DNA of 64,000 nt. Origin: DASQPA01 sp963757335. GTDB taxonomy: Bacteria > Acidobacteriota > Thermoanaerobaculia > Multivoradales > UBA5704. Position numbers and translations under genes: made by a program. Below the pieces are notes generated by a model. The model was not told the origin of the DNA. It searched no databases and saw only the letters and a program-made list of their open reading frames with translations. Location: contig CAVWRJ010000025.1 of NCBI GenBank assembly GCA_963757335.1, positions 186,001-250,000 of the forward strand, in the 5' to 3' direction. Shown one piece after another: positions 27,801 through 32,644 of this stretch; the first letter of the stretch is position 1, and every line of letters begins with the position of its first letter.

Positions 27801-29675
27801 GCGCTGCGCATCCGCCGCGAGGAGCAGCTTCCGGTCTACGAACGGCTCGGAGACGTGCGGTCATGGGCGGTGACGATGGGCAAGATCGCCGACGTTCTCC
27901 AGGGGCGTGGTGAATTGGAGGAGGCGCTGCGCATCCTTCGCGAGGAGGAGCTTCCGATCTACGAACGGCTCGGAGACGTGCGGTTGCTTCTTATCGGCCG
28001 TGCGAATCTGGCCTTGACCTACCTGAAGCGGAATCAACCCGGCGACCGTGAGATCGCCGCCGATCTCCTTCATCTCGCCCTTCAAGCGGCAGAGGCGCTG
28101 CGTATTCCAGAAGTCGAGCGGATCCGCTCGATCCTCCAGAGCGAGGGTCTGGCGCACAGCGAGGCGTCCCCCACCTCGGCCCACCCTCTTACACACAACT
28201 TTGTTCTGTACATAGGCGCCGAAGTATGTTCCCCTGTTTCCCCAAGACGGAATGACTATCGGGGAGGCGCCATGGGAAGTCGTGTCGCGGGAGAAGTCGA
28301 GAGTCAGGAGACCTGGCCCAGTCGAGAGATGCTGACGGCCAACTTCGGAGACGAGAGGTTGCGCCGCCGGGCGGAGAAGGTGCTGGAGGGCCTATCGAGG
28401 CGTCCGGAAGGGAGCGTCCCCTCATCGTTCCAAAGTTGGGGGGAGACGCAAGCCGCCTATCGCTTGTTCAGCAACGAGAATGTAACTGGGGAAAGGGTTT
28501 TGGAGCCCCACCGCGACGCGACTCTGGAGCGGATGAAGGAGTTTCCGGTCGTACTTTGCGTTCAGGACACGACCGAGTTGGACTACACGAGTAAGCCTCA
28601 GATCGAGGGACTCGGCCCTCTGACCTACCAGGCTTCCTCCGGTCTACATCTCCATCCGACTCTGGCGATTACCCCGGACCGGCTCTGTCTGGGGGTCCTG
28701 GATCAGTGGAGTTGGGCTCGAGATGCCGAAAACCACGGAGGCAAGGACCGCCATCACCGTTTGAACCGACCGATCGAGGAGAAGGAAAGCCTGCGCTGGC
28801 TCGAAGGATACCGATGCGTCTGCGATCTTCAGTGGGGCCTGGCTGAAACTCGTTTGGTCTATGTGGCAGACCGTGAGTCCGACCTGTTCGAACTGTTTGA
28901 ACAAGGGCGCTCGGGGGAAGCAGCCTGGCTGATCCGGGCTTCCTATGACCGTAAGCTGAGCGACGGTCGCCATCTTTGGCAGGCGGTGCGGGAGACCGAA
29001 GTCCTTGGGATGCTGGAGTTTGACATGGCGGCAGCCCCGGATCGGCCCGCCCGGCATGTCGTTCAGACCTTGAGAGCTGCACGCGTGAAGCTGAGACCTC
29101 CCTCTCGGGTGGGCAGCAAACTCTCGGAGGTAGAAGTGACGGCGATCCTGGCTTGGGAGGAGTCCCCGCCACAAGGAGTCGAGCCGGTTCAGTGGCTCTT
29201 GCTCACGAGCTTGCCGGTGGCGAGCGGGGCCGAGGCCGAGGAGAAGGTACGGTGGTATCTGTGCCGTTGGCAGATTGAAGTGTACTTCCGGATTCTCAAG
29301 AGCGGCTGCAAGGTCGAGCAACTGCAATTGCAGACGCGAGATCGCCTGGAAGTTGCCTTGGCTTTCTACATGATCATCGCCTGGCGTGTGCTGTACTTGG
29401 CGATGCTGGGTAGAACGGTCCCCGATCTGTCCTGTGAAGCGGTCTTTGCCACCGAAGAGTGGAGAGCGGTCTATATCGTGGTCCAGAAGAAGAAGCCGCC
29501 CCTCTCTGCTCCACCCCTCGGGGAAATGCTATCCCTGATGGCCCGGCTCGGAGGGTATCTGGCGCGAAAGGGAGATGGTCCTCCCGGACCCAAGGCCATC
29601 TGGATAGGCCTTCAGAGAACCCGAGACTTTGTCATCGCCATCGACGCCGTGGGCGCCATTGGTAGCCTCGCTTAG
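24894..29675 (+). CDS. phosphoesterase-STAND ATPase-TPR protein, now read through into a transposase
   Basis: The native protein is 1094 residues (to 28175). Residues 1-300 are a calcineurin-like phosphoesterase: SDLH (12-15), TGD (54-56), GNHD (92-95), HH (236-237), GHLH (262-265), all metal-site motifs kept. FVGREPELEEL (361-371) opens a STAND/NB-ARC-type ATPase with Walker A GMPGVGKS (391-398). Five near-identical 41-residue TPR units occupy about 841-1045. This effector-switch-sensor order resembles predicted defence STAND proteins. The original TAG stop (28176-28178) is now TCG inside the left target duplication of an insertion sequence, so the frame runs on through the transposase for 1593 codons. 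Native function and the effect of the fusion are inferred. Confidence 0.82.
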   Translation: MPETLLTILHVSDLHERGPREKDPWRRRRVLGDAWEKNLDDIRAEGPLDLICFTGDAAFSGKADEYARVTEFFGAMLERLGLGWDRFFLVPGNHDIDRTIEKAAWKRLRENLPRANRSEVARWLTGGGSPLGFKDREREQVFARQAAYREWVKAGLGLPHLDPGASPHGHLGYRSTLRLPGHPFDLHVLGLDSAWMCGDDSDAGKLWLTDDQVMRLATLATEDGRSLRGFRLCLVHHPLDELADGGDCRRLLADQVDLVLRGHLHDPEPQTWEDPERSLAQVAAGCLYEHDTYPNACECIRITLDEKGRPLAYDLWFRGWAKRGHWFNDNSLYRDTVDGRLRWKRDREPVEETASRAGRLFVGREPELEELEKNLLGEGETGPVAICAVQGMPGVGKSYLAERFVYLHRGRFPGGVYPLVLDPESAVSPTVEVLLGELADRLKLSPAPAGLADRVRARLLHPRGLLEVENVDSEGLAGTVAGLIDALHGCPALVTGRYQGLGESAGWGQVQVRPFEEGTALAQLAEELGEKSSREEEGEYRLLVRTLGLLPLAVHLAAGHLRAGRSVRGFLDLLRKTDWTLSPADPADPLLTGKKTRALLASTFSLSLDLLRSQLGTEGDRLLSGFCDLGHAPASGFGSSLGAAMAGLADLDFEELTVAACRLSILDSIPPSERRDRAFRVHPLLAEVLRGRSGEEGRRRTVGRMTDWFVSRLPELPPGQEAEQGKLWREVQAETEALTSWLPLVPEKDAIRVEGAGSWFAMLNGPFHGWSAFCEQLLTYSLEDAERSDVLWTLGKVAFSSGDLDRAAFAAQEQGTVDKGRGAERDAALAAGLLADILQARGDLEEALRIRREEELPVYERLGDMRSRALTMGKIADVLRARGDLEEALRIRREEQLPVYERLGDVRSRAVTMGKIADVLQGRGELEEALRIRREEELPVYERLGDMLLRAVTMGQIADVLQARGELEEALRIRREEQLPVYERLGDVRSWAVTMGKIADVLQGRGELEEALRILREEELPIYERLGDVRLLLIGRANLALTYLKRNQPGDREIAADLLHLALQAAEALRIPEVERIRSILQSEGLAHSEASPTSAHPLTHNFVLYIGAEVCSPVSPRRNDYRGGAMGSRVAGEVESQETWPSREMLTANFGDERLRRRAEKVLEGLSRRPEGSVPSSFQSWGETQAAYRLFSNENVTGERVLEPHRDATLERMKEFPVVLCVQDTTELDYTSKPQIEGLGPLTYQASSGLHLHPTLAITPDRLCLGVLDQWSWARDAENHGGKDRHHRLNRPIEEKESLRWLEGYRCVCDLQWGLAETRLVYVADRESDLFELFEQGRSGEAAWLIRASYDRKLSDGRHLWQAVRETEVLGMLEFDMAAAPDRPARHVVQTLRAARVKLRPPSRVGSKLSEVEVTAILAWEESPPQGVEPVQWLLLTSLPVASGAEAEEKVRWYLCRWQIEVYFRILKSGCKVEQLQLQTRDRLEVALAFYMIIAWRVLYLAMLGRTVPDLSCEAVFATEEWRAVYIVVQKKKPPLSAPPLGEMLSLMARLGGYLARKGDGPPGPKAIWIGLQRTRDFVIAIDAVGAIGSLA
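27414..28028 (+). repeat. five tandem 123-bp repeats encoding TPR units
   Basis: Units start at 27414, 27537, 27660, 27783 and 27906, each 123 bp (41 codons), and are almost identical in DNA; the last diverges at its end. Each encodes ELEEALRIRREE, then LPVYERLGD and a second helix. Near-identity at DNA level points to recent amplification and likely copy-number variation. Confidence 0.92.
28173..28181. repeat. target-site duplication of IS copy 2 (partner at 29693-29701)
   Basis: Left copy ACCTCGGCC, right copy ACCTAGGCC: nine bases with one difference. The right copy keeps the TAG that ended the STAND gene; the left copy has TCG. Duplicated gene tails at 31696 and 32481 also read ACCTAG, so the left copy is the mutated one. 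Confidence 0.88.
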
Positions 29676-29692
29676 ATGTGTGTAAGAGCATG
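28182..29692 (+). mobile_element. IS4-family, IS50-like insertion sequence, copy 2 (1511 bp)
   Basis: Exactly the same length as copy 1 (7259-8769) and the same 19-bp ends, CACCCTCTTACACACAACT here at the left and CATGCTCTTACACACATCT read inward from the right. It is inserted at the stop codon of the STAND gene, in the same direction. With copy 1 it forms a pair of inverted repeats about 19.4 kb apart. Confidence 0.93.
28272..29675 (+). CDS. IS4-family transposase (Tn5/IS50-like), copy 2
   Basis: The 467-residue transposase is identical to that of copy 1, with Asp99, Asp200 and Glu336 and the Y-x2-R-x3-E-x6-K signature. Its own ATG at 28272 follows GGGGAGGCGCC. Because the 90 bases between the element's left end and this ATG are open in the same frame as the STAND gene, the transposase is also the C-terminal part of the 24894-29675 read-through frame. 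Expression from the upstream promoter might raise transposase levels unless the fused form is inactive. Confidence 0.93.
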   Translation: MGSRVAGEVESQETWPSREMLTANFGDERLRRRAEKVLEGLSRRPEGSVPSSFQSWGETQAAYRLFSNENVTGERVLEPHRDATLERMKEFPVVLCVQDTTELDYTSKPQIEGLGPLTYQASSGLHLHPTLAITPDRLCLGVLDQWSWARDAENHGGKDRHHRLNRPIEEKESLRWLEGYRCVCDLQWGLAETRLVYVADRESDLFELFEQGRSGEAAWLIRASYDRKLSDGRHLWQAVRETEVLGMLEFDMAAAPDRPARHVVQTLRAARVKLRPPSRVGSKLSEVEVTAILAWEESPPQGVEPVQWLLLTSLPVASGAEAEEKVRWYLCRWQIEVYFRILKSGCKVEQLQLQTRDRLEVALAFYMIIAWRVLYLAMLGRTVPDLSCEAVFATEEWRAVYIVVQKKKPPLSAPPLGEMLSLMARLGGYLARKGDGPPGPKAIWIGLQRTRDFVIAIDAVGAIGSLA

Positions 29693-29699
29693 ACCTAGG

Positions 29700-29737
29700 C
29701 CTCCCCCTGACCCAACCCGCCCCCTCCCAGGGGGAGG
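29700..29737 (+). terminator. hairpin repeat after the STAND gene, copy 1
   Basis: CCTCCCCCTG (29700-29709) and CAGGGGGAGG (29728-29737) are perfect ten-base inverted arms. The same hairpin follows each duplicated tail of the gene at 31908-31945 and 32542-32579. No T-run, so possibly a factor-aided terminator. Confidence 0.6.
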
Positions 29738-29982
29738 AACCCGCCTGCCCAAGAGGTCCCCGCCGAACACCTGGCACCGCTCGGTGCGGCAGGTGAGCGA
29801 GAGGTGGGAGGGGTTGGGTCTGGCGGTCGTCATGTCCGAGTCTCCTTTTTCCGAGGTGTCGGTTCCTCCGACACGGGCCGGAACCCCTGACGCCTGCGAA
29901 GCTGGATGCCCCCGGTGTTGTCACGATTAACCCGCTCTTCTGCACCCAGCTTAGTAGACCAGGTGATACCGAAAGGATTCCT

Positions 29983-30288
29983 ATGAAACACACGATTCTC
30001 GCGCTCGCACTACTCCTTGCCACCCCCCTTATGGGGCTGGCCGCAACTTCGGGGAAGCCTGCCCCTCTTGCGCTCTGCGCTTCGGTCCCCACCACCGGAG
30101 CACTACCGATGAGCCTGAAGCAAGACCCTCTTGTAAGCGTGGCGCCTAAGGCTTGCTACAATACTATCCTTTACACCTGCTCTAACTCGATGGGGAGGGT
30201 TTGCAGCGTGTCAGATTGCCCACAGTTCAATACATGTGGCAGCACGTACAGTCATTGCGACACTACCCGGTATGTGCAGTGCTGTTAG
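29983..30288 (+). CDS. secreted small Cys-rich peptide
   Basis: A 101-residue protein with a clear signal peptide (residues 1-21, MKHTILALALLLATPLMGLA) and a mature part with nine cysteines, eight of them in the last 45 residues (ACYNTILYTCSN, VCSVSDC, TCGSTYSHC, ending CC). GAAAGGA precedes the ATG by about six bases. It probably forms a disulfide-rich exported peptide. No family was recognised. It lies in the repeat-rich stretch between the insertion sequence and the RAYT gene. Confidence 0.72.
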   Translation: MKHTILALALLLATPLMGLAATSGKPAPLALCASVPTTGALPMSLKQDPLVSVAPKACYNTILYTCSNSMGRVCSVSDCPQFNTCGSTYSHCDTTRYVQCC

Positions 30289-30620
30289 CAGTTGTGTATG
30301 TTAAGTTCGGCAAAAGAGGTAGGGCGCTCGGGGTAAGGTTTGAGGGTGGCGAGGGCGCCCAATAGTGCCAGCCGAGATGAGAGAGATAAGAAGGGCGGAA
30401 GACGAAGAGACGGCCAAGCCAATCTAGCCCTGGCTCGCTGCTGGGCATATCCTGCTCTTCTAGGCGGGAATGGCCGCTCAAGGAGCTCGAATCGAGCCTG
30501 CGGAATGCCCTTGAATGCGCTCGAACTTCCCAATGGCATACAGAGGGCAGACCTCTACCTACCCCTCGTTGGCGAGAAGCACGAATGACTCCAGTCATGG
30601 CGATCGGGACTGTGTTGCCG
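30289..30620. other. intergenic region without a supported gene
   Basis: Short open frames exist but none has a ribosome site or recognisable product. AATAGTGCCAGCCGAGATG near 30361 recurs at about 31971, marking it as part of the duplicated patchwork of this region. Confidence 0.5.
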
Positions 30621-31544
30621 CTACCCGCTCACCCACGGTAAGGCTGGAGGGAAGCACCCCTCTGGGAAAAGGACGTCGAACTCGCCGGCCCGGAGCCTCT
30701 CGGCGGCATCTCGAAATGCTGCTACGAATTGCTTATAGGCTTCGTAGAGCTCTCGCCGGACCTTCCGGCTCGCCGCATGAAACAGCGGCGCTGGGGATCT
30801 CTTCAGATTCTCCGGTGCTTTATGAGGCTCTTGAATCCGAATGGCCTCTGGACCTTTAGTGGAAAGCTCGTTGACCTGGCGCTTGAGGGCGGCCTGGCTT
30901 TCGATGTCGTCGACCATTTCCGCGATGCGCTGTTGGTACTCATCGCTCGGAAGGTGCTCCCAGCAGGGGAGCGGCTCGAGGTGTACCGTGTACGGAGTGG
31001 CGTAGCGCAGACGCTCGAAGGCGCGGCCCCGGCGCCTATCGGCGTGCTCCCGGGTACGGTCGAACCAGTAGCCTTCGAGGGGTTCCTCCTCCAGGAGAGC
31101 GCGGACGGCGGAGACCCCGGGCCAGTCTCTCAGACGCTCGACCAGGTCCTCCTTGCAGCCGTGCGCCAGGACATAGCGTAGCCGCTCAACCTGGGCCCCC
31201 TCCTCCTCGCTGACCGGAATAGCTTGATAGCGCCGGCCCCAGAACTTCTCGCGCCAGTGGGCGAGTCGGCCGGCCTCCCGGGCGAGGTTCGAGTTGAAGT
31301 GCCCCATGAATTGAGCCATGCGGTGGGTGGACTCCACCCGGAGCAGAAGGTGGAAGTGATTGGAAGCAAAGGCGAAAGCGCAGATATCGACCGGGTAGAG
31401 CTCCTGCGCCCGTCCGAGGGCGCCGAGGATGATCTCGTTGAGCTCCGTGCTAGGGGTGAGGAGAAAGCGGCCTTGGAGAGTCCGGCAGGTGACCTCGACA
31501 AGACCGCTCCCCTCGGGGGGTAGATAGCGTAGGCGTCGTCCCAT
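30621..31544 (-). CDS. REP-associated tyrosine transposase (RAYT, Y1 transposase)
   Basis: A 307-residue Y1-type (IS200-like) transposase. The metal-binding HxH of HUH nucleases is in FASNHFHLLLRVE, about 60-75 residues in; REKFWGRRYQAIPV and LRYVLAHGCKEDLVERL follow, the latter region where the catalytic Tyr helix lies. RAYTs are single-copy housekeeping-like transposases linked to REP palindromes. ATG 31544 (MGRRLRYLPPEG) is chosen where similarity begins; the frame is open upstream. No flanking ends of an insertion sequence are visible, which fits a RAYT rather than IS200/IS605. Confidence 0.85.
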   Translation of the reverse strand: MGRRLRYLPPEGSGLVEVTCRTLQGRFLLTPSTELNEIILGALGRAQELYPVDICAFAFASNHFHLLLRVESTHRMAQFMGHFNSNLAREAGRLAHWREKFWGRRYQAIPVSEEEGAQVERLRYVLAHGCKEDLVERLRDWPGVSAVRALLEEEPLEGYWFDRTREHADRRRGRAFERLRYATPYTVHLEPLPCWEHLPSDEYQQRIAEMVDDIESQAALKRQVNELSTKGPEAIRIQEPHKAPENLKRSPAPLFHAASRKVRRELYEAYKQFVAAFRDAAERLRAGEFDVLFPEGCFPPALPWVSG

Positions 31545-31695
31545 GGTGGGGAAGGACGTAAAAAGCCCGGAGATCTTGCAGGGAATCTCGAACTTTCTTC
31601 CTGCAGCGGGCAAGGGACGCCGTAAGTGTGGTGAACAAAGGGTCTTCGAATCTTGTCGGTCGAACCCGGCCGAACAGCTGGCACCCTGCTCGGCA

Positions 31696-31907
31696 GGCTC
31701 GGAGACATCCGGTCGCTTCTTATCGGCCGTGCGAAACTGGCCTCGGCCTATCTGAAGCGGAATCAACCCGGTGACCGCGAGACAGCCGCCGATCTCCTTC
31801 ATCTCGCCCTTCAGGCGGCAGAGGCGATGCGTATTCCAGAAGCCGAGCGGATCCGCTCGATCCTCCAGAGCGAGGGTCTGGCGCACAGCGAAGCGTCCCC
31901 CACCTAG
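31696..31907 (+). pseudogene. duplicated 3' tail of the STAND-TPR gene, fragment 1
   Basis: From GGCTCGGAGAC to the TAG at 31905-31907 this stretch closely follows the end of the STAND gene (27966-28178), encoding LLIGRAKLASAYLKRNQPGD and ending LAHSEASPT. It has no phosphoesterase or ATPase part, so it is a remnant of a second copy. Its intact TAG shows the ancestral stop of the family. Confidence 0.85.
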
Positions 31908-31945
31908 CCTCCCCCTGACCCAACCCGCTTTCTCCCAGGGGGAGG
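31908..31945 (+). terminator. hairpin repeat after gene-tail fragment 1
   Basis: CCTCCCCCTG (31908-31917) and CAGGGGGAGG (31936-31945), the same hairpin as at 29700 and 32542, with about 60 bp of flanking similarity. Confidence 0.6.
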
Positions 31946-31990
31946 GACCCGCCCGCCCCAAGAGGTCCGCAATAGTGCCAGCCGAGATGC

Positions 31991-32024
31991 GCTAATAGGT
32001 GCCACCCGCTAATAGGTGCCACCC
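31991..32024. repeat. 17-bp tandem repeat, two units
   Basis: GCTAATAGGTGCCACCC occurs twice in direct succession (31991-32007, 32008-32024). The rest of 31946-32145 holds no supported gene. Confidence 0.8.
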
Positions 32025-32145
32025 GAGATGAGAAGAGCCAAGCTGATCCTTGCTGCACCGCGGTGGCCGCGACGAAGGCTTAGATCTCTAGAGTCTCTAA
32101 GAAAAATCCCATGACCCCGTCGCGCTGCTTCGTGGGGACGCGGAG

Positions 32146-32179
32146 GCAGAGGTGGGGGGCCGGCTTGGCCCCCCTCTGC
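32146..32179 (-). terminator. strong stem-loop downstream of the lanthipeptide-like precursor
   Basis: GCAGAGG-TGGGGGGCC pairs with GGCCCCCC-TCTGC with one bulge. It lies 44 bases past the stop of the precursor gene on the minus strand and could end or stabilise that transcript. No T-run follows on either strand. Confidence 0.45.
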
Positions 32180-32223
32180 TCTTCAGGCCCGACCTCGGCC
32201 TCCCTCGGCTGTTTTGTGTCGGA

Positions 32224-32397
32224 TCAACAATCTATTGTATTTGTTGCACAACAGTTCGAGAAAGCCGTTGGACAGGAGTGTGCCTGTCCAGTCGTCTGGC
32301 ATATGCCCCCGTGGAGTCTCTGGAGCATGCCAGGCTCCAGGTTCTTCAGCGTCTCTTTGGAGAGCTTCAGCTTTTGCACCTGTTCCTTTTTCTTCAT
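32224..32397 (-). CDS. lanthipeptide-like (RiPP) precursor peptide
   Basis: A 57-residue peptide with a charged leader containing KLKLSKETLKNLE (9-21), a double-glycine site LHGG (28-31) and a 26-residue core with five Cys and several Ser/Thr (begins ICQTTGQAHSC, ends ATNTIDC). The leader motif is the kind seen on class I lanthipeptide precursors. Two more peptides with the same leader lie at 62889 and 63107. A strong AAGGAGG is placed eight bases before the ATG, and an AT-rich region with an inverted repeat lies just upstream. No dehydratase, cyclase or exporter gene is in the window, so modification would act in trans. Confidence 0.75.
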   Translation of the reverse strand: MKKKEQVQKLKLSKETLKNLEPGMLQRLHGGICQTTGQAHSCPTAFSNCCATNTIDC

Positions 32398-32432
32398 TTG
32401 AACGGCCTCCTTGGGGGGAATCTCCCCGGAAT

Positions 32433-32460
32433 TTGAATACGGTAACATACAATTATTCAA
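32433..32460 (-). promoter_or_regulatory. inverted repeat upstream of the precursor peptide, possible operator
   Basis: TTGAATA (32433-32439) and TATTCAA (32454-32460), spaced by 14 bases, form a perfect seven-base dyad in a strikingly AT-rich patch, 36-63 bases before the start codon. It could bind a regulator or contain the promoter. Confidence 0.45.
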
Positions 32461-32480
32461 ATATTGTAGAGGTCGGGGCC

Positions 32481-32531
32481 ACGATCCTCCAGAGAGAGGG
32501 TCTAGCGCACAGCGAGGCGTCCCCCACCTAG
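32481..32531 (+). pseudogene. duplicated 3' tail of the STAND-TPR gene, fragment 2
   Basis: ACGATCCTCCAGAG onward matches the last 45 or so bases of the STAND gene and ends LAHSEASPT then TAG. It is followed by the same CCTCCCCCTG hairpin, preceded by a ten-base partial duplication of the tail end. Confidence 0.75.
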
Positions 32532-32541
32532 CCCCACCTAG

Positions 32542-32579
32542 CCTCCCCCTGACCCAACCCGCCCCCTCCCAGGGGGAGG
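32542..32579 (+). terminator. hairpin repeat after gene-tail fragment 2
   Basis: CCTCCCCCTG (32542-32551) and CAGGGGGAGG (32570-32579), third copy of the hairpin at 29700 and 31908. Confidence 0.6.
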
Positions 32580-32644
32580 GACCCGCCCGCCCCAAGAAGT
32601 CCGGCCGGGATAGGATACGGACCTTTCGGAGGGAGACCGGAACC

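Noticed and set aside
29702..29982. Secondary gene between the IS and the Cys-rich peptide
   Set aside because: Only short frames with no start signals; the sequence is the duplicated terminator segment plus unique filler.
30340..30588. 82-codon frame upstream of the RAYT gene
   Set aside because: No ribosome site, Arg-rich unremarkable product and part of the sequence is a duplicated intergenic fragment.
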